From Luteibacter sp. dw_328 (GTDB lineage Bacteria; Pseudomonadota; Gammaproteobacteria; Xanthomonadales; Rhodanobacteraceae): a stretch of DNA of 64,000 bases. The stretch is from NCBI RefSeq assembly GCF_018449605.1, contig NZ_JAAVUW010000001.1:744001-808000 (forward strand). The letters are read 5' to 3'. The position numbers and the translations under genes are program-made. This document shows, in pieces, positions 1 through 8,609 of the stretch. A model generated the notes under the pieces. The model ran no database searches. It had not been told where the DNA came from and saw nothing but the letters and a program-made list of their open reading frames with translations. The stretch's first letter is position 1, and the number at the start of each line of letters is the position of its first letter.

Positions 1-46
1 GACGGGCTTCCTCGTCCATCTCTTGCCAGGGAACCGCCTCGTTCAT
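1..46 (-). CDS. 5' end of a gene downstream in the cobalamin operon (partial)
   Basis: An ATG on the minus strand at 46 overlaps the TGA stop of the preceding membrane-protein gene by four bases (ATGA) and opens a frame running off the window edge; visible residues begin MNEAVPWQEMDEEAR. The overlap implies translational coupling with the B12 uptake genes. Too little is visible for a function; a cobalamin-related enzyme is only a guess from position. Confidence 0.4.
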   Translation of the reverse strand, partial: MNEAVPWQEMDEEAR

Positions 47-624
47 GCGCGTGCCGTCTGGCCGTCACGCGCTTGCGGAAGGAAGCGGAACACCAGCGCC
101 TGGACCACCTGCGACGCCAACACGTACCCGGCCGCCGCACGCACGAACAGCGGTGCCCACTGGGCAAAGCGCTGTAAATACTGACCCATATTCGGCTCCG
201 TGTAGCGGCCGCCCAGCCAGTAGAACGCTCCGTTCGACACGGCATACGACAGCGTGGCACTGACCACGATACCCGCGAACACCAGGCCATGCGAGGCAAG
301 CGAGCCGTTGTAGCGCGGGGCGAGAAGACGGCCCGCATACCAAAGCACGGCGTAAGCCAGCGGCAGGAAGGCGTACGCCACCGTGATGCAGAAGTCGCTC
401 ACCCCGGCATAACTCACCGAGTACCAGTCGATCAGCACCGACAGGACCACGAAGCCGAGGAAGGCCAGATGCTTGCGCAGATAGATGCCGCCAAGGAAGA
501 ACAAGGCCATGGACGCATCGGGTAGATGAAGGGCATCGCCGAAGTGATTGAAGCGCGTGGCGATCATCACTAGCGCGAACAGGCCGGCAACAGCGGTGAA
601 CAAGGAACGTGAGAGCGGCTTCAT
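43..624 (-). CDS. Membrane protein of the cobalamin uptake operon
   Basis: A 193-residue protein with about five hydrophobic segments (roughly residues 7-24, 37-50, 52-75, 80-102, 112-135 and a C-terminal one). It lies 24 bp downstream of btuB on the same strand and has a GAGG-type ribosome site before its ATG. Small membrane proteins of this size next to btuB resemble substrate-capture (S) components of ECF-type uptake systems or other B12-regulated permeases. I infer a role in cobalamin or precursor passage across the inner membrane from position and topology only. No ATPase or T component is visible nearby. It shares the btuB riboswitch leader. Confidence 0.75.
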   Translation of the reverse strand: MKPLSRSLFTAVAGLFALVMIATRFNHFGDALHLPDASMALFFLGGIYLRKHLAFLGFVVLSVLIDWYSVSYAGVSDFCITVAYAFLPLAYAVLWYAGRLLAPRYNGSLASHGLVFAGIVVSATLSYAVSNGAFYWLGGRYTEPNMGQYLQRFAQWAPLFVRAAAGYVLASQVVQALVFRFLPQARDGQTARA

Positions 625-648
625 GAGGTGACCTCGAAGGTGGGACGG

Positions 649-2526
649 TTACGAACGTGGCTGGTAACGCAGGGTCAGCATCCAGTTGCGCTCCGGCTGG
701 TTGAAATAGCGGGCAGTCTCGTAGCGACGATCAAAAATGTTGTTCGCCGACAGTTCGATCTTCCACGCCGGGGCGAAGGCATAGGCCATGCGAAGATCAG
801 TCAGCGTATAGCCGCCCAGCCTGTTGGCGTTGGCGGTGTCATCGAAGCGATAGGCCGAAGCGAACACGCTCGCACCGACGCTGAACGCGCCGAAGCTGCG
901 GTCGACATCGATATTTCCGGTGCGGCGCGCACGACGCGGCAGCAGGTTTCCATGCGTGTCATCGCCGCTATCGTCGATCGGCTGCAGCCAGGTGGCATTT
1001 CCGGCGAGGCGCCAGTCACCAATGGTCGTGTCCGCGGCCATTTCGACGCCACGGATGCGCGAGCGGTCGATGTTGTTCGCCCCGCCGAACGGGAACAGCG
1101 GACCACTCAGGCTCGAGTCGAACACGATCAAATGGTCGATCTTGTTCTGGAAGCCGTTGACGGACCAGTGGCCCCAGCCGGGCGTGCCCCGCAACCCCAG
1201 CTCCCAGTTCTTCGATGTCTCCGGGCCCAGATCCGGATTGCCGTAGTCGGGGAAATACAGATCGTTGAAGGTCGGCGCCTTGAAAGCGGTGCCGTAGCTG
1301 GCCGTCACGCGCAAGGTCTTCGTCAGCGCATAGCCGTACTGGAGGCTGCCGGTGGTCTTGCCGCCGAACTGGCTGTTCTCGTCACGACGCACGCTGCCCT
1401 GCACGGAGCTGTCGCCGTACTCTTGCTGCCACTCGGCAAACAGCGCGTGGTTGCGGCGTGCGTCGACGAGATAGTCGGTGCTGCCTACCACGCGATCGCG
1501 TTGCCAATCGAAGCCCACGGTGGTGAGGCCGGCGCTCTCGCCGACGCGGCCGAGATCGGCCTGGACCGAAGCGAGGTCACGATGCGTGTTGAACGTATCG
1601 GCGTAGACGCCATTCTCGTAGTCGGTTGAAAGATCTTCGCTACGGCTCAGGCTGGCGGTGATCAGGACGTCCTGCGCCGGCTTGTAGCGCACGCGGCTGC
1701 CCAGTACCTGTGTCGCCGACTCGGCAAAGTTGCTGCTGGTGCCGTCGTAGTGGTTGCGGCCTTCCGTACGCGTCGCCGTGGCGTCGGCGTCCCACTGGTC
1801 GTCGAAACGCCAGCCGCCCAGCAAGGACAGCGCATTATTCTTGTAACCATCCCTGTCGGGCTCATACGTGAAGCAGCCGCCGCCACCCGGGCTGGGCTTC
1901 CCGCGGCACGCATTGATGCCGTCGGTCTGGTCATGGGTTGCCTGGACGGAGTACCAGCCTTGCGCACCGCGACCGGCAAAACCGACGGAACCGCGCGCCG
2001 CGTCGTACGAGCCCACGCCTACCGAGAAGTTCGGTACGAACGCGCCCTCGGGGTGACGGGTGAAGATCTGGATGACGCCGCCGAGCGCTTCCGAACCGTA
2101 AAGGCTGGAGTACGGACCGCGCACGATTTCGATGCGCTCGATCTGGTCGACCGGGATGTCCTGGAAGGCAGCGGTGCCGGAGGTGGCCGAGCCGATCTTG
2201 ACTCCGTCGACCATCACCAGCACGTGATCGGATTCGGTACCGCGCAGGAACACGGACGTGGCCTTGCCTGGACCGCCGTTGTTGGCGATCGACACGCCCG
2301 GGGTTCCACGCAGCAAGTCGGCCAGGGAACGCGGCTGAAGACGTTCGATATCGGCGCGGTCGATCACCGTCGAGGCGGCGAGGACCTGGCTCTGGGTCTG
2401 GTCTGTGCGACTGGCCGTGACGACGACCTTGTCCAGATCGGTGGAAGCATCATCGGCGATGGCCGCAGCGGGCACGAGCAGAGCGATCGCGATGGAGACC
2501 GCGAGGGTGGAAGAACGAAATGACAC
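649..2526 (-). CDS. btuB: TonB-dependent vitamin B12 receptor BtuB
   Basis: Outer-membrane receptor importing cobalamin with TonB energy. I chose the GTG at 2526: AGGAG sits seven bases before it, and the protein then begins with a clean signal peptide (about residues 1-24, ending AAAIA). Mature start DLDKVVVTASRT is a TonB box. A plug domain follows (LADLLRGTPGVSIANNGG, then VFLRGTESDHVLVMVDGVK and RIEIVRGPYSSLYGSEALGG), then a long beta-barrel with alternating aromatic strands to the C-terminus. Length of about 625 residues is usual for BtuB. A longer reading frame runs upstream to 2634 but lies in the riboswitch leader. The riboswitch at 2650-2845 identifies the ligand class and indicates repression when B12 is plentiful. 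Confidence 0.93.
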   Translation of the reverse strand: MSFRSSTLAVSIAIALLVPAAAIADDASTDLDKVVVTASRTDQTQSQVLAASTVIDRADIERLQPRSLADLLRGTPGVSIANNGGPGKATSVFLRGTESDHVLVMVDGVKIGSATSGTAAFQDIPVDQIERIEIVRGPYSSLYGSEALGGVIQIFTRHPEGAFVPNFSVGVGSYDAARGSVGFAGRGAQGWYSVQATHDQTDGINACRGKPSPGGGGCFTYEPDRDGYKNNALSLLGGWRFDDQWDADATATRTEGRNHYDGTSSNFAESATQVLGSRVRYKPAQDVLITASLSRSEDLSTDYENGVYADTFNTHRDLASVQADLGRVGESAGLTTVGFDWQRDRVVGSTDYLVDARRNHALFAEWQQEYGDSSVQGSVRRDENSQFGGKTTGSLQYGYALTKTLRVTASYGTAFKAPTFNDLYFPDYGNPDLGPETSKNWELGLRGTPGWGHWSVNGFQNKIDHLIVFDSSLSGPLFPFGGANNIDRSRIRGVEMAADTTIGDWRLAGNATWLQPIDDSGDDTHGNLLPRRARRTGNIDVDRSFGAFSVGASVFASAYRFDDTANANRLGGYTLTDLRMAYAFAPAWKIELSANNIFDRRYETARYFNQPERNWMLTLRYQPRS

Positions 2527-2649
2527 GAAACAACTCCTGCTAACCGCGCCTACCCGCGCGGCCTCAATGGCGAGGAACAGGAGGTGGGAAGACAGGATCG
2601 CGGAGGGCAAAAGGCCGACGGCAACCCACGACATGGCCCTCCGCCTGTC

Positions 2650-2845
2650 CGGTGTACCTCATGGCCGGTCTCCGGGCTCGCGAGCGCAGGGAATCCCTAC
2701 CGGACGGCGCCTTCCCATGCCTATGGCACAGTGGCTTGATGCCGACCTTTGCTCGCCTACCGTTGCGGGGGCAGCTCCGGAATGGTGGCAACCTTGAAAG
2801 GCCGCGCACGTCACCGGATTCCCGTTTCAATCCTCGGCACTGAAG
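2650..2845 (-). promoter_or_regulatory. Cobalamin (B12) riboswitch upstream of btuB
   Basis: Read on the minus strand, the leader holds in order a GGAATCCGGTG element, the conserved CCCCGCAACGGTA segment, and the B12 box at 2735-2710 (GCCACTG, seven bases, then a short link to GGGAAGG), followed by GAGCCCGGAGACCGGCC. This order is diagnostic of the cobalamin riboswitch family. It ends about 120 bases before the GTG of btuB, so binding of adenosylcobalamin would shut off btuB and the genes after it. The exact expression platform (translation block or termination) is not resolved by eye. Confidence 0.93.
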
Positions 2846-2910
2846 CCTTGGATCACCTTGGGCGCAAGTAGTGTATCCGAACACGGCACACGGCGGCATA
2901 GATGGCCAAT

Positions 2911-2941
2911 TAAAAGAAGGGTGCGCGGCCGAGCCGGCCGC
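2911..2941 (-). terminator. Possible rho-independent terminator after the protease gene
   Basis: A perfect 7-bp GC stem (GCGGCCG at 2925-2931 and CGGCCGC at 2935-2941, AGC loop) is followed on the minus strand by a T-rich stretch (CCCTTCTTTTAA). It lies about 100 bp past the stop of the gene ending at 3045. The T tract is interrupted, so this is tentative. Confidence 0.45.
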
Positions 2942-3044
2942 TGAGTGCCCCAAAAGCCTTAAAAGGTTGCGTCGAATTCCTTGCTTCCCGACCACAGCAC
3001 GGTGTTGTGTTCACCGGTCAATCGTCGTCGCTCCCACCCGGCGA

Positions 3045-5018
3045 TCAGTGCTCGCGAACCGTAGCGCCCTTCACCGCCGCGGCCAGCCGCTGCTTCATGA
3101 CCGCATCCGACGGATTGGCGTCGCTTCCGTAGTACAAGGTGTAGAGCACGTTGGCATCGACACCAGGCGTACCGAGCGTTGTGCCAGCCCAGCTCATGTC
3201 GGAGTCCTTGTACGGCTGTCCGTCCCCTGGGTGGGCGCGGGTAACGATGTCCTTCCAGCCGGAAAGATAATCGCGCGGCGAGTCGGGGAATGGCTTCGGA
3301 TGCCGATTGATGCGTACGGCGGTGTACTTGTCCATATCCGGCTGAGCGCTAATGCCCGCGATACCCAGCGTCGCGCTGCCGTCGCGTCCCAGATAGCCAT
3401 AGCTGACGGCGAGCTCACCGTTGGCTTCGATCGGCTGCAAATCCGGGCCATAGGTAAGCGAGAATCCCGCCGGCGCGATGGAAAACCGCTTTCCGAAGTC
3501 GATGGCGAGATTCGCAGCGGCCAGCTCCGTGGGCACCCAGTCACCTTGCTGGAGGAATTCCTTCCAGGCGGCGAAGCTACCATCGTAGGTTGTGGAGATC
3601 AGTCCGAGGAGGGTTTCGGTCTGGACGCTATCGGCGTGCCGGAAACGCGACGGCGTCTTCGACAGGAGAACGACATAACCGTCGGGCACGGGTAGCGAGT
3701 ACACCTCGAGCACGGCGTCGATCGCCGGGAAGGCAAAGTCGCGATGTTGCCAACGCCGATGCCATCGATCGACGACGACAACGTCGCTGATGGGCGACCC
3801 GAGCGACGTCATCCTGACTTTCTCGTCGCCCACGTCACGCGTGAACGTGGAGGCTTTGAAGATCAGGTCCACGAGGCCGGCGGCGTCGGAGTACAGCTTG
3901 CCCAGGGGCAGATCGTCTGGCTTTCGCACATGCAGCAGTATGACTTTTCCCAACAGGCCGGCATCGACGAAGCCATTGCCTGGAAGTGCTGACTTTGCGT
4001 GCTCGGGTATCCAGTAGGTCCACTCGTTGTTAGCACCACGACGAAGTGCCATGGGGTAGGCATCGAGCGGCGCACCGGCGGCAAGGATTTTTTTGCTGCC
4101 ATCACCCTTGGGAAACATGTTGGCATCCTCCCGGGCGAGAAGCTCCTTCCACTGGGAATCGAAAAAGGTGTCGGCCTGTGCCTGGTAACCCTTGGCGAAA
4201 TCGTCAAAAGTAAGTGGCAGGTCGACATGCACGCGGAAGATCCCATCCTGGGTCGCATCCATGAAGATGGCACGGCCCGAGGCACGCCTTTCCGAGTCCA
4301 CCGATTTCGTCGGCGCATCCAGAACCAGACTGATGGGCAGCGCGAAGTTGAGGTTTTCGTTGGGCGACTTGCGCAACACCACGCCGATCACCTTCCCGTC
4401 CTTGTCCAGGAGGGGGCCGCCACTATTGCCTGGCGATGCGGCTGCCGAGAAGCGGATCCACTTCCACTGGCCATTCTCGTCTTCCGGCGTATCGGACGTG
4501 TACAGGCCATCGCGTACCACGACGCCTGTGCCCAACGCATTACCGACCGCGTAAACCGCCTCGTTGAGATGGTTACCACGGTCGACGGCCAGGGGTTTCA
4601 CGTCCGGCGCGTTGGCCACGGTGAAGACCACAAAATCTTGCGCCAGGGAAAATCCGACGACCTTGTCGATGGCAAAGACCTTGCCGTCCGCGTCACGTAG
4701 CAAAGGCGGACCCGAACGGCCGCCAATGCCGTCAATGACCACGTGGAAAGCCGTGACGAAACGGTTCTTGCCAATGGCGAACGCCGTTCCGATCGAATTG
4801 TATTTGTCGTTGCGGTACTGGAAGGGGAGCTTTTCCAGCGGGAGCGGCTTCTCGTAGCGCGCGGATGAATTGTCGGGCTTGGCCAGCACCACCTCGAACG
4901 TGGCGCCTTTCACCACGGGCAAATGCGACGCGTCCAGGGTGGCGGCAGAAAGGCTCTGCGAGAACCACACGGCTAGTGAGAAGAGGGTCAGGCGGCAGAT
5001 ACGTCCGTGAATTTGCAT
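3045..5018 (-). CDS. Secreted trypsin-like (S1) serine protease with large C-terminal domain
   Basis: 657 residues with a signal peptide (about 1-25). Residues 70-235 are a chymotrypsin-fold protease: His92 in TAFHVV, Asp128 in AQDFVVF, Ser199 in SPGNSGGPL, so the triad is complete. The remaining 400 residues match no family I recognise and could be a binding or regulatory domain. There is no PDZ signature, so this is not a usual DegP/HtrA protein. It probably acts in the periplasm or outside the cell. It stands alone on the minus strand between the B12 leader and another exported protein. Substrate unknown. Confidence 0.85.
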   Translation of the reverse strand: MQIHGRICRLTLFSLAVWFSQSLSAATLDASHLPVVKGATFEVVLAKPDNSSARYEKPLPLEKLPFQYRNDKYNSIGTAFAIGKNRFVTAFHVVIDGIGGRSGPPLLRDADGKVFAIDKVVGFSLAQDFVVFTVANAPDVKPLAVDRGNHLNEAVYAVGNALGTGVVVRDGLYTSDTPEDENGQWKWIRFSAAASPGNSGGPLLDKDGKVIGVVLRKSPNENLNFALPISLVLDAPTKSVDSERRASGRAIFMDATQDGIFRVHVDLPLTFDDFAKGYQAQADTFFDSQWKELLAREDANMFPKGDGSKKILAAGAPLDAYPMALRRGANNEWTYWIPEHAKSALPGNGFVDAGLLGKVILLHVRKPDDLPLGKLYSDAAGLVDLIFKASTFTRDVGDEKVRMTSLGSPISDVVVVDRWHRRWQHRDFAFPAIDAVLEVYSLPVPDGYVVLLSKTPSRFRHADSVQTETLLGLISTTYDGSFAAWKEFLQQGDWVPTELAAANLAIDFGKRFSIAPAGFSLTYGPDLQPIEANGELAVSYGYLGRDGSATLGIAGISAQPDMDKYTAVRINRHPKPFPDSPRDYLSGWKDIVTRAHPGDGQPYKDSDMSWAGTTLGTPGVDANVLYTLYYGSDANPSDAVMKQRLAAAVKGATVREH

Positions 5019-5139
5019 GAAGGCGCTCGGGCTGGTGGGCCGGGAGTTTCAGCAGCCTCCCTGGCAAGGCTTGAACCGCGTCAGACGATACAGTGTCAGT
5101 CAACCCCACTCAATAACGACGGCAGGGTGTCTGCCGCGA

Positions 5140-6189
5140 TTATTGCAAGACAACCGGGAGCCCCGGTTTCGCAGTCTGCGTCCAGGTTCCGGAGAATCCG
5201 CCCGACTTCGCCGGCACGAGATCGAACGTCTCGAGTACGACGCCTTGCTCGTTCTTATGTTGCAGGATCCAATGCCCGGGTGGCGCCTTGGCGATGTCGA
5301 GGCCGATCGATGTGCCAATCCGTTCGTAGAAATAGCTCGCGCCGGAAGTGCACCCAATCAAGGCAATGGCGCTCCCCTTCCCGATCGTCCCTCGCCAGGT
5401 ACCGACCGTGGGCGCGACCGAGGCGCGACGACAAACCGCGCTGCGCTCGATCAGAAGGCAGCGACCGTAAGGTGTCATATAAGGTGCAAGCGATGCGTAC
5501 GACGCCTGCCATGTCACCTCGCCAACATCGTCGAGTGCCAGAATCGCGTGCGCGAAAAAACAACCGCGTGCCACCGTGAGCACGGGACCGATCTCGAACC
5601 TCGTATCGCCTTGCGCGTCGCTGAGTTCACCCGTGCACCGTTCATAGGCTTCCCGCTGCGTCTTCAGGTCGTCCTCGGCGCCCGGGGCTGTCCGCGCAGG
5701 GTCCGGATGGGCAATGACCGATGCGATCCCCGCCAACAGGGCCTTGGTGGCAGCCTGTTTGCCGCGCTCGATGCCCTGGGCGGTCAGGATGTCCTCGGGA
5801 ACGACGAGCTGGCCATCGTGCGAGTCGAACGACATCCACGTGTGGTCGACTGAGGGATGCGCGCCCATGGACGAGACTTCGAAATCGATCGTTACCACCT
5901 GGCTATCCGCCCGGACGACGGTAAACGTCAGGTCCGTCATGCCGCCCGTCTGGTCTTCTTCGGTGAAGACAGGCTGGTGATAATGCCCGGGGACCTGGTG
6001 CAGCAGGCTGTACTGGATGGTCAGGTTGATCTTCGCCGCGACATTGGCGGCCATGCCGGAGACCACCGGCACGTCGTAATGCTCAGCATAGGCTGTGCCC
6101 ACTGGGAAGGTCAGCGTATCGACGCGTACCTGTGCGGTGGCGACGAGCGGCGTGCAAAGGACAAGGCCAAAAGCGAGTGTGCGCAACAT
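5140..6189 (-). CDS. Exported protein of unknown function
   Basis: 349 residues with a clear N-terminal signal peptide (about 1-19, ending ATAQ). The first half, with alternating strands and the phrases FEVSSMGAHP and VVPEDILTAQG, resembles the overall pattern of DUF3298/RsiV-like extracellular domains, but I cannot confirm it. The second half has four cysteines (in YERCTG, ARGCFF, GRCLL and VCRRA) that could form disulphides, and a separate C-terminal beta segment (WRGTIGKG to SGTWTQ). The gene is 121 bp downstream of the protease start on the same strand order, so independent transcription is possible. Confidence 0.7.
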   Translation of the reverse strand: MLRTLAFGLVLCTPLVATAQVRVDTLTFPVGTAYAEHYDVPVVSGMAANVAAKINLTIQYSLLHQVPGHYHQPVFTEEDQTGGMTDLTFTVVRADSQVVTIDFEVSSMGAHPSVDHTWMSFDSHDGQLVVPEDILTAQGIERGKQAATKALLAGIASVIAHPDPARTAPGAEDDLKTQREAYERCTGELSDAQGDTRFEIGPVLTVARGCFFAHAILALDDVGEVTWQASYASLAPYMTPYGRCLLIERSAVCRRASVAPTVGTWRGTIGKGSAIALIGCTSGASYFYERIGTSIGLDIAKAPPGHWILQHKNEQGVVLETFDLVPAKSGGFSGTWTQTAKPGLPVVLQ

Positions 6190-6314
6190 CCGTGGTGCTC
6201 CCCTGGTTCCAGAACCGATGGTACCAAGGTTGTCTGACTTCCTCGTGGCGACGTGGTGACGGAACGCGGCGTCGATGACGCCGCGCCCGCTTCCTTCCCT
6301 GACTCAACGGGCGC

Positions 6315-7229
6315 TCAGTAATCCCAATACCCCGGCACCCAACGATAGGCATCACCGTCCACAGCCACCCGGCCAACCGACGGGAATGACACGTGGGTGG
6401 CCACGAGCAATTCGCCGCTCGCCGCCAACTCCTTGAAGAGGCGCAGGCGGACATTGACCGCCTCTTCGGGGTCGTGCTCGAAGCCGTTCTGCCAATCCGG
6501 GTGATCGAACGCGACCGGGAACAGGGCGTCGCCCGCGAACGTCAGCGCCTCGGTACCGGATGCAATACGGACCACGCAATGCCCCGGCGTGTGACCGCCG
6601 GTACGACGGGCAACCACACCGGGCGCTACTTCGACTTCCTCGTCGAACTGCCGTATCTGGCTGCTGTAGTCCGCGAGAAAGCGCTTGGCGGTCACGCGAA
6701 GCACATCCGGAATCGGCGGCGGCATGACCGTGCGGGAAAAGTCGGGCGACTCCCAGAACGCGACCTCGGAAGCGGCCACGTGCATCCGTACGTCCGGACG
6801 CAGCTGTTCCTTCACGCCTTCGCCGAGCAGGCCGCCCACATGGTCCATGTGCAGATGGGTCAGCACCACGTCGGTCAGGGAGGCCAGCGAAATGCCGGCG
6901 TCCTCGAGTCGCTTGACCAGCTGTCCCGCGCGCGGAAAACCTTCGAACACACCACCCAACCCGGAGTCGATGAGGATGGTCTGGTCACCACTGCGCACGA
7001 CGACGACGTTAACTGCCCAATCGAACGTTTCTGGCAGCAGCATATTGTCCAGCCAGGCGGCACGACCCGCGGGCGCGACATTGGTCGACATCACTTCGAA
7101 CGGGATCGGCAACACGCCGTCGCTGATCACCATCACGTCGATCTCGCCGATCTTCAGCGCATAGCGCGACGGAACGAGATCCCTGGACTTTGCTTCAACG
7201 GGGTGTGGAATGCTGTGTACTACGCTCAT
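6315..7229 (-). CDS. MBL-fold metallo-hydrolase
   Basis: Metallo-beta-lactamase-fold hydrolase of about 304 residues. The ATG at 7229 is chosen because AGGAG lies just before it; an upstream frame to 7274 lacks support. Metal ligands visible: H125-L-H127-M-D129-H130 (THLHMDHVGG), His in GGHTPGHC, Asp in FAGDALF and a late His in VATHVSF, giving the two-metal site of the family. It has no obvious signal peptide. The domain layout (VNVVVVRSGDQTILIDSG) is that of lactonase/AHL-lactonase-like and arylsulfatase-like subgroups. Substrate cannot be named from sequence. Confidence 0.88.
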   Translation of the reverse strand: MSVVHSIPHPVEAKSRDLVPSRYALKIGEIDVMVISDGVLPIPFEVMSTNVAPAGRAAWLDNMLLPETFDWAVNVVVVRSGDQTILIDSGLGGVFEGFPRAGQLVKRLEDAGISLASLTDVVLTHLHMDHVGGLLGEGVKEQLRPDVRMHVAASEVAFWESPDFSRTVMPPPIPDVLRVTAKRFLADYSSQIRQFDEEVEVAPGVVARRTGGHTPGHCVVRIASGTEALTFAGDALFPVAFDHPDWQNGFEHDPEEAVNVRLRLFKELAASGELLVATHVSFPSVGRVAVDGDAYRWVPGYWDY

Positions 7230-7348
7230 CTTTCTCTCCTGCTGACCACGGTATGACAACCGACGTGGTTCCATCCTAGGTTTCAGCAGAACGCTCCGGT
7301 AGGCATCGAAGCGGCCTCACGCTATTGCCTGTTGCGCACCAATACCCA

Positions 7349-8599
7349 TCACGACGTGCGAATCGCCACCACGGGCGGCACCTTCGCGGCGTATGATGCC
7401 GGTCCCCATACGGCAAGTTGCCCCAGCAGCCACAGCACGATTGCCCCGATCAGCGGTACGTAGAGCGGCATGATTTGCAAAGGATAGACTTTCATCAGGC
7501 CGATATTCGCCAAGACGGCCAGCACCAGTCCAAGGGCGACACCGCCACTGACGATCAGGAAGTTCTCGGCGTGAAAGTAACGCAGGATGTCACCCGTGGT
7601 CGCGCCCAGGGAGCGGCGAATCCCGATTTGCGTGCGTCGCTGGCTGACCCAGAAGCTGCTCAGTCCGACGATGCCGCCTGCCGTGGCCAACATAAGCAGT
7701 CCGCAGACGATGCTCAGTAAGGTCGCCACACTTCGGTCCGCGGCATAGGCTTGTTCGCGCGCGCCGGCTAGCGTGACGACACCATCCTTCGCGTCGATGA
7801 TGCGCATGCCCCCACGCGGCTCGAGCGACTTCAACGCCGCGGCGATAACGGGTGCCATGGGGGTGGCTTCAGTGCGCACCAGATACACCACGCCGTCGGG
7901 ATCGCGAGAACGGGCCGGGAGAAGGATGCTGCTGTAGTCCAGGGCGGCCGACTCTCTAAGCGGCGACTGGAGACTTGCGACGATGCCGACAATGGCGGTC
8001 GGCCCACCCGGGAGGTACACCGTCTTGCCCAGCGCGTTTCCGTCGGGGAACAGCTTATCGGCAAGATTTCGCGTGACGATAATGGCCGGGGCTGTTGGCT
8101 TGTCGTCAGGGCTGTACGTCGTTATTTCCTCGGGACGGAAATTGCGCCCCTCTTCCAGCGATACGCCAAAGGTGTCGAGCGCATGGTCGTCGGCAAGATA
8201 GACCACGCCACGCGGTGGGCGCGTGCTCTGGTCCTGCTGGAGCTTCACGCCGGCGATGATGATGCCGTTGGCACCAGCCAGCGGATACGTCTGGCTGGCG
8301 AATGCATCGCGCACGCCCGTTACCCGACGCAACGCGTCCAGGTCAGCACGAATCGTGGCCTCGACCTGGGTCGGGTTCTGGCCGGCCCTCCACCCATTTC
8401 GGATCACGAAGATGTGCGCCTCGTCGGTACCGGTGAGGCGCGAAAGATGGACGACGCGGGTCGCGACGATGTACAGCGCGTTCGACGCCACCGCGAGCGT
8501 GAGCGCCACCTGCAGGCCGATGAGCAAGGTGGCGACCTTGTGCCGGCCCAGCGCGGCAAGAATCGGGCTTAACTGCATGAATGCCCTGGCTAGTCTCAT
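7349..8599 (-). CDS. ABC transporter permease, FtsX/MacB type (second of pair)
   Basis: Permease of about 416 residues. Start at ATG 8599 (GAGG upstream), ten bases after the stop of the first permease. Topology: one N-terminal membrane helix (about 20-42), a large periplasmic MacB_PCD-like domain (about 45-270), then three C-terminal helices forming the FtsX domain, with the typical RRTQIGIRRSLGATTGDILRYF stretch read in two parts (RRTQIGIRRSLGA and GDILRYF). Such permeases work with an ATPase and mechanotransmit across the periplasm to export peptides or drugs, or to act on lipoproteins. No ATPase gene is adjacent in this window, so the partner is encoded elsewhere or the pair works as orphan permeases. 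Confidence 0.87.
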   Translation of the reverse strand: MRLARAFMQLSPILAALGRHKVATLLIGLQVALTLAVASNALYIVATRVVHLSRLTGTDEAHIFVIRNGWRAGQNPTQVEATIRADLDALRRVTGVRDAFASQTYPLAGANGIIIAGVKLQQDQSTRPPRGVVYLADDHALDTFGVSLEEGRNFRPEEITTYSPDDKPTAPAIIVTRNLADKLFPDGNALGKTVYLPGGPTAIVGIVASLQSPLRESAALDYSSILLPARSRDPDGVVYLVRTEATPMAPVIAAALKSLEPRGGMRIIDAKDGVVTLAGAREQAYAADRSVATLLSIVCGLLMLATAGGIVGLSSFWVSQRRTQIGIRRSLGATTGDILRYFHAENFLIVSGGVALGLVLAVLANIGLMKVYPLQIMPLYVPLIGAIVLWLLGQLAVWGPASYAAKVPPVVAIRTS

Positions 8600-8609
8600 G
8601 TCAGGAACC

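Noticed and set aside
628-1629. Long plus-strand frame opposite btuB
   Set aside because: It mirrors the codon pattern of btuB, is rich in Arg/Val/Ala without any family features and has no ribosome site; it is an antisense shadow of a real gene in high-GC DNA.
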